A stretch of 64,000 bases of DNA from Dongia sedimenti (GCA_030715195.1 JAUYVI010000001.1:310001-374000); one strand, 5' to 3'; counted from the first letter of the stretch, positions 30,159 to 38,812 are shown. The notes: generated from the letters alone by a model not told the origin. Numbers and translations: made by a program.

Positions 30159-31198
30159 TGACCGGCAAGCACCGAACCTTCGGCTGGTCGATCATCGGCG
30201 CCAGCCAGATCGCGCGCTCCTGGGTGGGTGCGGCGATCCGCGCCAATCCGCAGGCCCGCCTGGTCAGCGTGATGAGCCGGGATCGCAGCCGCGGCGAGGC
30301 CTTCGCCCGCGCTCTCGGCATCGCCAAGGTCGAGACCGCGCTTGAAGCGGTGCTGAACGACCCAACGGTCGATGCGCTCTACGTTTCGACCGGCAACGAT
30401 CGCCATGCCGAAGTGACCCTGGCGGCGGCGGCGGCCGGCAAGCACGTGCTCTGCGAGAAGCCGCTCGGCCTCACCCTCGAAGAGGCGGTCGGAATGGCGC
30501 AGGCCTGCGATCGGGCCGGAATCGTGCTGGCCACCAATCACCACATGCGGGCCGCGGCAACGCATCGCGAGATCCGCCGGCTGGTGCAGAGCGGGGCCGT
30601 GGGCCGGCCGCTGGCGGCCCGCGCGCTCTATTGCGAATACCTGCCGCCGGAGTTGCAGACCTGGCGCACGCGCGATCCGCGGCAGGGGGGCGTCCTCTAT
30701 GATCTGACGGTGCACAACGTCGATGCCTTGCGCTTTGCGTTGGGCGCCGATCCCGTGGAGGCCATGGGCATGAAAGCGAGCAGCCTGATCGGGGCCGGCG
30801 GAGTCGAGGACCAGGCGCAGTCGGTCCTGCGCTTCGACAGCGGCCTCATCGCCTATCTGCATGAGGGATACGCCTTCGCCCATCATGAGACGGCGCTGGA
30901 AGTGCATGGCGAGACCGGCTCGATCTATGGTCGCGGGATCATGGACGAGGCGCCGAACGGCACTGTGTTCCTGCGGCGAAACAAAGAGATGACCGAGATT
31001 CCGACCGAGCCGGTCAATCTCTACGAAGGCACGGTGGCGGCCTTCCAGGCCGCTATCCGCGAGGGGAGCCGTCCAGCGGCGACCGGCTGGGACGGGGTCT
31101 GGTCCCTGGCCGCGGCGCTGGCGATCCGGGAATCGGCGGAGACGGGCCGCATGGTCGCGGTGCCGGATGTTTCGCGCATCGCGGCGCAGGCGGCATGA
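30158..31198 (+). CDS. Gfo/Idh/MocA family oxidoreductase
   Basis: A 346-residue NAD(P)-dependent dehydrogenase. It has an N-terminal Rossmann domain (WSIIGASQIARSW in place of the usual GxGxxG), the signature EKPLGLTLEEA with its catalytic Lys at about residue 99, and a C-terminal alpha/beta domain with the late DLTVHNVDALRF His-Asn pair. Members oxidise or reduce sugars, inositols and imines. The start shares one base with the preceding stop codon (TGATG). It is not part of known hydroxyproline pathways, which makes its presence between the aldehyde dehydrogenase and the GMC enzyme notable. Confidence 0.88.
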   Translation: MTGKHRTFGWSIIGASQIARSWVGAAIRANPQARLVSVMSRDRSRGEAFARALGIAKVETALEAVLNDPTVDALYVSTGNDRHAEVTLAAAAAGKHVLCEKPLGLTLEEAVGMAQACDRAGIVLATNHHMRAAATHREIRRLVQSGAVGRPLAARALYCEYLPPELQTWRTRDPRQGGVLYDLTVHNVDALRFALGADPVEAMGMKASSLIGAGGVEDQAQSVLRFDSGLIAYLHEGYAFAHHETALEVHGETGSIYGRGIMDEAPNGTVFLRRNKEMTEIPTEPVNLYEGTVAAFQAAIREGSRPAATGWDGVWSLAAALAIRESAETGRMVAVPDVSRIAAQAA

Positions 31199-32829
31199 AG
31201 CGCTACGACTACATCATCGTCGGTGCCGGCGCCGCGGGATCCGTCGTCGCGGCCCGGCTCGGCGAGAATCCCGCGTTGCGTATCTTGGTGCTGGAGGCGG
31301 GCCCGACCGACAACACGATCTTCGTGCGCATGCCCGCGGCTCTCTCCTATCCCTTGACCGACGAGCGCAGGATCTGGAGCTTCGAGACCGGACCGGAAGC
31401 GGCACTCGACGGCCGCTCGATGACGCATGTGCGTGGCCGCATGCTGGGCGGTTCGGGCTCGCTCAACGGCATGGTTTATGTGCGCGGCAACCCCAGGGAT
31501 TTCGACGCCTGGGCGGCGGCCGGGCTGCCGGATTGGTCCTATGCCCATTGCCTGCCCTACTTCAAGAAGCTCGAGCGCTATGACGGCGGCGAGAACGAAT
31601 ATCGCGGCGGCAGCGGGCCGATGGCGATCACCACGCTGAAGGCCGATCTGCCGGTGTTCCAAGCCTTCCTGGAGGCGGGACAGCAGGCGGGGCATAGGCT
31701 CAACCCGGACTACAACGCCTTCGCGCAGGAGGGTGTCCATCCCTACCAGGCCAACATCGAGAACGGGGTGCGCGCCAGCGGCGGTCGCGCCTATCTGCGT
31801 CCGGCCCTTTCTCGCGGCAATGTCGAGCTGAAGCTGGACGCGTTGGTGCGCAGAGTGACGCTCGCCGGCAGGCGGGCGACCGGGGTCGAATACGAGGTGG
31901 GCGGCACCGTCATGCATGCAGAGGCGGAGCGCGAGGTCATCCTCTGCGGCGGCGCCTTCAACTCGCCGCACCTGCTGCTGCTCTCCGGCATTGGCCCTCG
32001 CGCCGAGCTGGCGGAGCGGGGGATCGCGGCGGCCATCGACCTGCCGGGTGTCGGCAAGGGCCTGCAGGACCATGTCGCCGTCTCGGTGCGCTACCGGGCG
32101 CGGCGCAAGGGCGTCTCGCCCGCGGTCGATCTCAACCTGCTGCAGATGGCGATGATCGGCGCTCGTTGGATGCTGTTCCGCTCCGGGCTCGGCGCCACCA
32201 ATCTCTGGGAGGTCGGCAGCTTCTTCCGCAGCAGCGACGCGATCGAATACGCCAACATCCAGCATGAGTTCCTGCCCATGCTGGGCGAGCTGATGCACGG
32301 CAAGGTCAACATCGAGGAAGGCTTCCAGTATCAGACCTGCCTGATGCGGCCGCGCAGCAAGGGCGCGCTGACGCTGCGCTCGGCCGACCCCCGGGTGCTG
32401 CCGCAGATCGTGCTCAACTATCTGTCCGACCCCGACGACCGGCGCGAGCTGATCGACGGTGTGCGCCATACCGACGAGATCATCCAGCAGCGCGGCTGGG
32501 ACGACATCCGCGGCGAGGCTTTGACGCCGGGCCTGCGCAGCCAGACGGACGACGAGGTCCTGGCTTGGTTGAAGCAGAATGTCGGCACGCAGTATCATCC
32601 GTGCTCGAGCTGCCGGATGGGAATCGACGACATGGCGGTGGTGGACAACGAGGGGCGGGTGCGTGAGACCGAAGGGCTGCGCGTGGTCGACGCATCGGTG
32701 ATGCCCCAGATCACCTCCGGCAACCTGCATTGCCCCACGACGATGATTGCGGAAAAGCTCGCCGACCGGATTGCCGGCAACCCGCCGCCTGCAGCGCTCG
32801 ACCTGCCCTACGAAGACCAGGTGCGCTGA
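31195..32829 (+). CDS. GMC-family FAD-dependent oxidoreductase (choline dehydrogenase-like)
   Basis: A 544-residue glucose-methanol-choline oxidoreductase. The N-terminal FAD-binding motif is GAGAAGSVVAARL (about 10-22) with LEAGP after it, and GMC signature 1 is at about 79-100 (GRMLGGSGSLNGMVYVRG). The active-site pair is His468 (YHPCSSCRMG) and His512 (GNLHCPTT). In choline dehydrogenases the second position is usually Asn, so this one has the His-His arrangement known from glucose and aryl-alcohol oxidases. It likely oxidises an alcohol group of the imported compound. Its start overlaps the preceding gene by four bases. Confidence 0.91.
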   Translation: MKRYDYIIVGAGAAGSVVAARLGENPALRILVLEAGPTDNTIFVRMPAALSYPLTDERRIWSFETGPEAALDGRSMTHVRGRMLGGSGSLNGMVYVRGNPRDFDAWAAAGLPDWSYAHCLPYFKKLERYDGGENEYRGGSGPMAITTLKADLPVFQAFLEAGQQAGHRLNPDYNAFAQEGVHPYQANIENGVRASGGRAYLRPALSRGNVELKLDALVRRVTLAGRRATGVEYEVGGTVMHAEAEREVILCGGAFNSPHLLLLSGIGPRAELAERGIAAAIDLPGVGKGLQDHVAVSVRYRARRKGVSPAVDLNLLQMAMIGARWMLFRSGLGATNLWEVGSFFRSSDAIEYANIQHEFLPMLGELMHGKVNIEEGFQYQTCLMRPRSKGALTLRSADPRVLPQIVLNYLSDPDDRRELIDGVRHTDEIIQQRGWDDIRGEALTPGLRSQTDDEVLAWLKQNVGTQYHPCSSCRMGIDDMAVVDNEGRVRETEGLRVVDASVMPQITSGNLHCPTTMIAEKLADRIAGNPPPAALDLPYEDQVR

Positions 32830-32833
32830 CCCG

Positions 32834-33718
32834 ATGCTCTCGGCCGGCAAGCGCATGGGAGTGGTGTTGGCGACGCCCGCCGTGTTCTATCTGCTGGTCT
32901 TCTTCGTGGCGCCCGGCCTGCTGCTGTTCGTCTACAGCTTCTGGACGTCGGTCGCCTTCCGGATCGTTCCCGACTTCGTGCTGTCGAATTACATCGGGTC
33001 GCTGACCTCGCCGCTGTTTCTGCGGGTGACGCTCAACGCCATCACGATAGGCCTCTCGACGGCGGCGATCGTGCTGGTCCTTGCCATTCCGGTCGCCTAT
33101 TACCTGGTCTATGTCGCGAAGTCGAAGCTCATCCTCTACGCGATCCTCATCACCTGGTTCTCCAGCTATCTGGTTCGAATCTACGCCTGGCGGACGCTGC
33201 TCGGCACCAATGGCCTGATCAACACCGTGCTGATCAACCTCGGCGTCATCGACGAACCGGTCAAGGCGTTCCTGTTCAGCGCCTTCGCCGTCGCGATTAC
33301 ACTGGTTCACATCTATCTGCCTTTCGCGATTCTGTTGATCGTCTCGACGTTCAGCGAGATCAAGCAGGACCTGATCGATGCCGCGCGCGATCTCGGAACC
33401 TCGTTCCTGGGCGGGTTCTTCCGGGTGATCGCGCCGAACGCGGTCAACGGCCTGCTCGGCGCCTTCATGCTGACCTTCATCCTGGTGGCCGGCGACTATG
33501 TGACGCCGCAGATGCTGGGCGGCGCTTCCGGGCAGACGACGGGCCTGCTGATCGCGGACCAGTTCCGCAAGACCGGAAACTGGCCTCTCGGTGCGGCCGA
33601 GGCCTTCCTGATGTTCCTGGTTTCGCTGGCCGTCTACTTCGGCATGCTCTGGCTTTGCCGGATGACGGGCATTTCGGTCAAGCGCCGCCCGCTGGAGAAG
33701 CGGAGGGCGGTCCGATGA
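32834..33718 (+). CDS. ABC transporter permease, PotB-like
   Basis: A 294-residue permease of the polyamine/opine/amino-acid (PotB) type with six membrane spans. It has the EAA-like loop at about 180-200 (DLIDAARDLGTSFLGGFFRVIAP) and the GDYVTPQMLGG segment characteristic of PotB-type subunits. It starts four bases after the GMC gene and overlaps the PotC-like gene by four bases. With the next two genes and the binding-protein gene at 37570 it makes a complete importer. Confidence 0.92.
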   Translation: MLSAGKRMGVVLATPAVFYLLVFFVAPGLLLFVYSFWTSVAFRIVPDFVLSNYIGSLTSPLFLRVTLNAITIGLSTAAIVLVLAIPVAYYLVYVAKSKLILYAILITWFSSYLVRIYAWRTLLGTNGLINTVLINLGVIDEPVKAFLFSAFAVAITLVHIYLPFAILLIVSTFSEIKQDLIDAARDLGTSFLGGFFRVIAPNAVNGLLGAFMLTFILVAGDYVTPQMLGGASGQTTGLLIADQFRKTGNWPLGAAEAFLMFLVSLAVYFGMLWLCRMTGISVKRRPLEKRRAVR

Positions 33719-34506
33719 TCCTGCTCCGGATTGTCGTCTTCGCGATCATGGCCTTTCTCCTGGCGCCGATCGTCATCATCATCCTGTTCAGTTTTCATGC
33801 GACTCCGGCGCTGACGTTTCCGTTCACCGGATTCAGCTGGCGTTGGTACGCGCAGGTCTTCACCGACAGCCAATTGGGCGCGGCGCTGGTCGAGAGTATG
33901 AAGATCGCGTTCTGGACGGCGCTGCTGACGCTGGTCCTCGGCACCGGCGCATCGCTGGCCTGGCTGCGGCTCAAGCGACGAGGGCGGGCGGTGATCGAGA
34001 TCCTGGGGATCACCCCGATCGCGCTTCCGGGCCTGTTCCTGGGCGTGGCGCTGCTCGTGCTGTTCGCCCAGCTCGGCATCTCCCTCTCCACCGTCACGAT
34101 CGTGATCGCGCATGTGCTGCTGACGCTGCCGATCCTGCTGGTCGCGATGAAAGCCCGGCTGACGCTGTTCGATCCGAGCTTGGAAGAGGCGGCTCGCGAC
34201 CTCGGCGCGTCGCAGCGCCAGACCTTCGCGCGGGTGACGCTGCCACTGATCGCCCCGACCCTGATCTCCTGCGCGATTCTGGCGCTGGCGATCTCCTTCG
34301 ACGAGTTCGTACTCACCTCTTTCGTGGCCGGGACGGAAACGACGTTGCCGATGTACATCTGGTCTATGATGCGCCGGACGGTGACGCCGCTCATCAACGC
34401 GATCTCCACGCTGGCCCTGCTCTTCTCCATCCTGGTCCTGGTGGTGGCCGCCGTGGTCGGTCGCATGCGGCGTGCCGCGGCGGTGGCTGATCGGACCAAA
34501 TCGTGA
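33715..34506 (+). CDS. ABC transporter permease, PotC-like
   Basis: A 263-residue permease, partner of the PotB-like subunit, with about six membrane spans. It has the FPFTGFSWRWYAQVF opening typical of PotC and an EAA loop at about 158-180 (EEAARDLGASQRQTFARVTLPL). The SFDEFVLTSFVAGTETTLPMYIW stretch near the C-terminus is also characteristic. The ATG overlaps the preceding stop (ATGA). The ATPase gene follows at once. Confidence 0.92.
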   Translation: MILLRIVVFAIMAFLLAPIVIIILFSFHATPALTFPFTGFSWRWYAQVFTDSQLGAALVESMKIAFWTALLTLVLGTGASLAWLRLKRRGRAVIEILGITPIALPGLFLGVALLVLFAQLGISLSTVTIVIAHVLLTLPILLVAMKARLTLFDPSLEEAARDLGASQRQTFARVTLPLIAPTLISCAILALAISFDEFVLTSFVAGTETTLPMYIWSMMRRTVTPLINAISTLALLFSILVLVVAAVVGRMRRAAAVADRTKS

Positions 34507-34517
34507 GGACCGACGGA

Positions 34518-35603
34518 ATGCTGGCTGTGACGCCCATCATCGAGATCACCGCGGGCCAGAAGAGCTTCGGCTCGATGCAGGTGCTGCACGACATCGACCT
34601 GGCGATCACGCCGGGAGAGATCGTCACGCTGCTCGGCCCGAGCGGCTGCGGCAAGACCACGCTGATGCGGCTGATCGCCGGCTTCGAGGACATGAGTGGC
34701 GGCGGGTTGCGGATCGACGGCCGCGACATGAAGGGAATCGCCCCCGAGCACCGGCCGGTCAACATGGTGTTTCAGCGATACGCGTTGTTCCCGCATCTCG
34801 ATGTGTTCGAGAATGTGGCTTTCGGGCTGAAGGTGAAGGGCCTGCGCGGCGGCGAGCTGCGCGAGCGCGTGCAGCGGATGTTGAAGATCGTCCAGCTCGA
34901 CAACCTGGCGAACCGCTATATCGACGAGCTGAGCGGTGGCCAGTGCCAACGCGTCGCGCTTGCGCGTGCCCTGGTGAACGAACCGAAGGTGCTGCTCCTC
35001 GACGAGCCTCTGGCGGCTCTCGACCTCAAGATCCGACAGCTCATGCTCGAGGAGATGAAGCGCATCCATGCCGAGACGAAAGCGACTTTCGTCTACGTGA
35101 CCCACGACCAGGACGAGGCGATGATCCTCTCCGATCGGATCGTGCTGATGGACCGCGGCCGGATCGTGCAGGTCGACCGGCCCGAGGTCATGTACGCGCA
35201 TCCCCGGACCCTGTTCGCGGCCAAGTTCCTGGGCGAGACCAATCTGTTCGAGGGCCGCATCGTCGGTGAGGGTCCGGAGGGCCTGGTGGTCCACACCGAG
35301 GGCGGCGTGACCTTCACGGTGCGCGCCGAGGCGCCGAGTCGCGGCCCCGAGGTCGTGGTTTCGATCCGCCCGGAATCCTTCTCCTTTGACCCCGCCACCG
35401 GTGACGGCCGGCATTCCGTCTCGGGCCGGGTGGAGGACATCGTCTTCACCGGCAGCCGCTCGTTCTATACCGTTGCCCTGCAGAACCAGCGCCGGATCCG
35501 GGTCCAGGTGCAGCGCTCCGCCAAGCACCGCATGCCAGCCCGTGGCGCCGAGGTCGCACTGTTCTGGGACCACGACGATGTCGCGGTCCTTCCGATCAAT
35601 TGA
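34518..35603 (+). CDS. ABC transporter ATP-binding protein, PotA-like
   Basis: A 361-residue ATPase with Walker A (GPSGCGKTT), Q-loop (FQRYALFPH), a signature slightly altered to LSGGQCQR, Walker B (VLLLDEPLAALD), switch His (THDQDEA) and a C-terminal TOBE domain (about 270-355). The Arg/Gln-to-Cys change in the signature motif is unusual but does not touch the conserved LSGGQ. GTG 34503 overlaps the preceding stop, and ATG 34518 has GAGGA at about eight bases; the latter was chosen. It is the last gene before a short gap and the GntR gene. Confidence 0.93.
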   Translation: MLAVTPIIEITAGQKSFGSMQVLHDIDLAITPGEIVTLLGPSGCGKTTLMRLIAGFEDMSGGGLRIDGRDMKGIAPEHRPVNMVFQRYALFPHLDVFENVAFGLKVKGLRGGELRERVQRMLKIVQLDNLANRYIDELSGGQCQRVALARALVNEPKVLLLDEPLAALDLKIRQLMLEEMKRIHAETKATFVYVTHDQDEAMILSDRIVLMDRGRIVQVDRPEVMYAHPRTLFAAKFLGETNLFEGRIVGEGPEGLVVHTEGGVTFTVRAEAPSRGPEVVVSIRPESFSFDPATGDGRHSVSGRVEDIVFTGSRSFYTVALQNQRRIRVQVQRSAKHRMPARGAEVALFWDHDDVAVLPIN

Positions 35604-35656
35604 TCCCGTGCCGCCACAATCGCGATCTCGCATCCCCCCGCCGCCGATGGTAAACC

Positions 35657-35668
35657 GTATCCAATATC
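35657..35668 (+). promoter_or_regulatory. Shared cluster motif GTATCCAATATC (site B)
   Basis: GTATCCAATATC lies 20 bases before the GntR gene and is identical over 12 bases to the sequence before the binding-protein gene at 37504. A degenerate right arm (CGGATT) follows at the same distance as the right arm of site C. It is a likely operator of the cluster's own regulator. Confidence 0.55.
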
Positions 35669-35687
35669 TCGGATTCTCTGAAGGGCG

Positions 35688-36389
35688 ATGAGAGCTATGG
35701 CGAACAAGCCGCTCGAGCTGGGTATCAAGCGCAGCACCGTGACGACCGCGGTTGCAGATATGATCCGCCAGCGGATCATTTCCGGCGACTATCCCGGCGG
35801 CCACCAGATCCGCCAGGAGGCGGTGGCCTCCGAGATCGGCGTCAGCCGCATCCCGGTGCGTGAGGCGTTGATGCTGCTCGAGGCCGAGGGGCTGCTGGTG
35901 ATCCACACCCACCGCGGCGCGGTGGTCTCGCCCCTGACCATCGCCGACGCCAAGGATATCTTCGATTCGCGCCTGCTGCTCGAGCCGTTCATGCTGAAGC
36001 AGGCGATCGAGGAGGCGACCCCCGATGACATCGCCAAGGTGAAGGCGGCGCTCGGCGACTATGAGAAGGGATTGAAGAGCGGGGCGTCGCCGGCCGAGCT
36101 CAGCGCCCTCAACTGGACGCTGCATACCACGATGTCGATGCCGGCGAAGCGGCCGCGCACGCTCACCCTGCTGCAATCCTTGTACAGCTCCGCCGACCGC
36201 TACCTGCGCCTGCAGATCGACGAGAAGTCGGCGCAGACCCGGGCGATGGAGGACCACGTGGCTCTGACCGACGCCTATGCCCGGCGGGATGCCGTGGCCG
36301 CTGCGCGTCTGCTGAAGAAGCATATTGCCGAGGCCAGGGAGGACGTGATCTCCGGCCTGAAACAGAAACCGTGGATTGCCGGCGGCTGA
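35688..36389 (+). CDS. GntR-family transcriptional regulator, FCD type
   Basis: A 233-residue regulator with an N-terminal winged helix (VADMIRQRIISGDYPGGHQIR, then GVSRIPVREALMLLEAEG) and a C-terminal FCD ligand domain from about residue 85. It could start at ATG 35688 or ATG 35697. It lies inside the catabolic cluster, between the importer genes and the epimerase gene. A 9-12 base motif found upstream of it, upstream of the binding-protein gene and in the divergent promoter of the cluster suggests that it regulates all three transcripts. Confidence 0.91.
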   Translation: MRAMANKPLELGIKRSTVTTAVADMIRQRIISGDYPGGHQIRQEAVASEIGVSRIPVREALMLLEAEGLLVIHTHRGAVVSPLTIADAKDIFDSRLLLEPFMLKQAIEEATPDDIAKVKAALGDYEKGLKSGASPAELSALNWTLHTTMSMPAKRPRTLTLLQSLYSSADRYLRLQIDEKSAQTRAMEDHVALTDAYARRDAVAAARLLKKHIAEAREDVISGLKQKPWIAGG

Positions 36390-36419
36390 TCGCCGGACTG
36401 CCCCAGGAGTTATGGTCTC

Positions 36420-37448
36420 ATGAATCTCGATCGAGTGATCACCGTCGTCGGCGCGCATGCCGAAGGCGAGGTCGGACGCGTCATCACCGGCGGCGTGCTG
36501 CCGCCCCGCGGCGCCTCGATGTTCGAGCAGATGCAGAATCTGGAGCGCGACAGCGCCTGGCTGCGCAACATGCTGCTGTTCGATCCCAGGGGCAGCGTCA
36601 ATGCCGCGGTCAACCTGATCACCCCGCCGGTCCGCGACGATGCCGATCTCGGCATGATCGTGATGGAGTCGGACTATTTCGTGCCGATGTCCGGCTCGAA
36701 TCTCATCTGCACGGTCACCGCCGCGCTGGAGACCGGCGTCATCCCGATGCGTGAGCCGGAGACCATCGTGCGGGTCGACACGCCGGCCGGTGTCGTGGAG
36801 GTCAAGGCCGAATGCCGGGCCGGGAAGTGCCGGCGCGTGACCTTCCGCAACATCCCGTCCTTCGTCATGCACCGCGACCGGATGATTGAGGTCGCCGGGC
36901 TCGGGACCTTCCGCGTCGATGTCGCGTATGGTGGGATGATCTACTGCATCATTGACGCCACGGATGTGGGCGTGACCCTGGCACGCCACGAGGCGCGTGA
37001 CCTGGTCGGGCTCGGGGAGCGGATCAAGGCCGCCGCCGCCGAGCAGCTGCCCTCGGTTCATCCGGAGAATCCCGGCATCCACACCATCAACCAGACCGAG
37101 TTCGCCGGTCCGCTCGAGGTGATCGACGGCGTGAAGACCTCCAAGAACGCCGTCGTGGTTTCTCCGGGCCGGCTGGACCGCTGTCCCTGCGGCACCGGGA
37201 CCTCGGCGCGCCTCGCGCTGCTGCACGCCCGCGGCACGCTCGCGGTGGGCGAGGCATTCCGCCATACCTCGATCCTCGACACCGTGTTCGATTGCCGGAT
37301 CGTCGAGACCGCACAGGCCGGAATCGTGCCCGCGATCATCCCGGAGGTGTCCGGGCGCGCCTGGCTCACCGGCGTGAGCTATTACGGCGTCGACCCTGAG
37401 GATCCTTTCCCGGAAGGCTACCGCCTGTCGGACACCTGGTTCCAATAG
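36420..37448 (+). CDS. Proline racemase family protein, Ser/Cys type (hydroxyproline epimerase candidate)
   Basis: A 342-residue member of the proline racemase/4-hydroxyproline epimerase family. The first catalytic position is Ser91 (PMSGSN) in place of the usual Cys. The second is Cys257 (DRCPCGTGTSA). The family's dehydratase branch has Thr at the second site, so trans-3-hydroxyproline dehydratase is less likely; Ser/Cys members include epimerases of hydroxyprolines. It lies 31 bases after the GntR gene, probably cotranscribed. The reaction expected from context is inversion at C2 of a hydroxyproline-like imino acid; the precise substrate is unproven. Confidence 0.88.
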   Translation: MNLDRVITVVGAHAEGEVGRVITGGVLPPRGASMFEQMQNLERDSAWLRNMLLFDPRGSVNAAVNLITPPVRDDADLGMIVMESDYFVPMSGSNLICTVTAALETGVIPMREPETIVRVDTPAGVVEVKAECRAGKCRRVTFRNIPSFVMHRDRMIEVAGLGTFRVDVAYGGMIYCIIDATDVGVTLARHEARDLVGLGERIKAAAAEQLPSVHPENPGIHTINQTEFAGPLEVIDGVKTSKNAVVVSPGRLDRCPCGTGTSARLALLHARGTLAVGEAFRHTSILDTVFDCRIVETAQAGIVPAIIPEVSGRAWLTGVSYYGVDPEDPFPEGYRLSDTWFQ

Positions 37449-37485
37449 ACCGAAGCTCCTTCGTGACGCCGCCTGCGGGAGGCCG

Positions 37486-37522
37486 TTGACTCCAGGTTAA
37501 ATTGTATCCAATATCCTGGATA
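37486..37522 (+). promoter_or_regulatory. Promoter and shared cluster motif upstream of the binding-protein gene (site C)
   Basis: A good -35 match TTGACT (37486-37491) is followed by a perfect 6-6-6 inverted repeat, TATCCA-ATATCC-TGGATA (37505-37522), which would cover the -10 region. The left part contains GTATCCAATATC (37504-37515), the same 12 bases as upstream of the GntR gene. This fits a repressor site that controls transporter expression. Confidence 0.6.
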
Positions 37523-37569
37523 AGGGAGGCGATGTTGGATCGCCGACAAGAACGAGAGCGGAGGCTCCG

Positions 37570-38721
37570 ATGACTGAGATTTCCCCGAAAATCGACATAG
37601 CCCAGGCGGCGGCATGGTCCAGGCGCGCGGCATTGCTGGGATTGACCGGGATCGCCTCCGGGGCCTTCCTCGGCCGCGTCTTCTCGACCCCCGCCCAGGC
37701 GGCGGTCGGCGGTGAGCTGCAGATCATGGCCTGGGAGGGCTATGACCTGTCCAACGAACTCGCCGACTGGCGCAAGTCGGCCGGCGTCCAGGTCACCAGC
37801 AGCACGATCGCGGCGCAGGATGACGTGCAGGCGAAATTCATCGCCGGCAATCCGCCGCCGATCGACCTCGCCGAATACAACCAGGCCTATGCCGATCTCT
37901 ATATCCGCCAGATGAAGATCGTGAAGCCGATCGATGCGTCGAAGGTGCCGAACTACAACAAGGACAACCTGTTCGACGTGTTCTACGAGCAGCCGACTTG
38001 GTTTGCGGACGGGCAGCACTGGGGCATGCCGTGGATCTGGGGCTTCAACACCCTGATCTACAACCCGGCGAAGATGGCGAAGCCGACATCCTACACCGAT
38101 CTCCTCGACCCGAAGCTGAAGGGGAAGATCGCGATCACCGACGACGTCACCGGTTCCTGGCCGGTCGCCGCGCGGGTCGCCGGCTTCGGCAGCAAGTATC
38201 CGTTCCTGACCAAGGACGAGCTAGCCAAGACCTTCGCCGAGTTCGCCAAGTATCGCGACCAGGCGCGGCTGATTGCGCTGAACATGGGCGATCTTATCAA
38301 CTTCATGGTCTCCGGCGAGGTCGAAGCCGCGCTGTGTGCCGATCCCGCCATCATCTACCAGGCGGCGCAGCAGGGCGTCGCCCTCGAGATGTCGATCCCG
38401 AAGGAAGGGCCGGTGCTCTGGGTGGATGCGTGGTTCATTCCGATCTCCGCCGACAACATCGAAACGGCCCATGCGTTCATGAACCAGGCGCTGGATCCCA
38501 AGGTGCAGGCGGCGGTCGCGACCGCGGTGGTGCAAGCGCCGGTCTCCAAGCAGGCGGTCGCGTTGCTCGACGACAAGAACCGCACCCGCATCGATTACTC
38601 CCAGGTGGACGCGATGTTCGCTGCGGGCCTGCCCGGTATCCCGCCGCAGGAGAGCAGCGACGGCCACGCCGTCTACAGCGACTGGGTCGAAGCCTGGCAG
38701 CAGTTCAAGGCCGGGATGTAG
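37570..38721 (+). CDS. ABC transporter substrate-binding protein, PotD-like, Tat-exported
   Basis: A 383-residue binding protein with a twin-arginine motif in a long N-terminal region (WSRRAALLGLTG, then cleavage near AQA at about residue 42). The mature part has the PotD/PotF-like start LQIMAWEGYD and the late VDAWFIPISADNIETAHAFMN segment. It is the missing binding protein for the PotB/C/A-like genes 3-5 kb upstream; the GntR and epimerase genes lie between. Its own promoter has the cluster motif. The ligand is unknown; an imino acid or betaine would fit the neighbours better than a polyamine. Confidence 0.9.
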   Translation: MTEISPKIDIAQAAAWSRRAALLGLTGIASGAFLGRVFSTPAQAAVGGELQIMAWEGYDLSNELADWRKSAGVQVTSSTIAAQDDVQAKFIAGNPPPIDLAEYNQAYADLYIRQMKIVKPIDASKVPNYNKDNLFDVFYEQPTWFADGQHWGMPWIWGFNTLIYNPAKMAKPTSYTDLLDPKLKGKIAITDDVTGSWPVAARVAGFGSKYPFLTKDELAKTFAEFAKYRDQARLIALNMGDLINFMVSGEVEAALCADPAIIYQAAQQGVALEMSIPKEGPVLWVDAWFIPISADNIETAHAFMNQALDPKVQAAVATAVVQAPVSKQAVALLDDKNRTRIDYSQVDAMFAAGLPGIPPQESSDGHAVYSDWVEAWQQFKAGM

Positions 38722-38780
38722 CCATCCTCGCTTGTCTGCTTCCGGGTAACATCGCGCTTTGGCAAGATGGGGATCGTAGC

Positions 38781-38812
38781 GGAGTGCTGCCGATGGCCCA
38801 GGCCGGCACTCC
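38781..38812. terminator. Hairpin between convergent genes (weak terminator candidate)
   Basis: GGAGTGC (38781-38787) and GCACTCC (38806-38812) form a 7-bp stem with an 18-base loop, in the 135-base gap between the binding-protein gene and the convergent isomerase gene. No T-run follows in either direction, so termination would have to rely on the structure alone or on Rho. Confidence 0.3.

Noticed and set aside
33795-37445. Minus-strand open frame of 1216 codons over the Pot-like importer, GntR and epimerase genes
   Set aside because: It is antisense to five well-supported genes, has no family resemblance and is a by-product of the high GC content.
36420-37448. Trans-3-hydroxyproline dehydratase as the identity of the proline-racemase-family gene
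   Set aside because: That branch has Thr at the second catalytic position; here it is Cys257.
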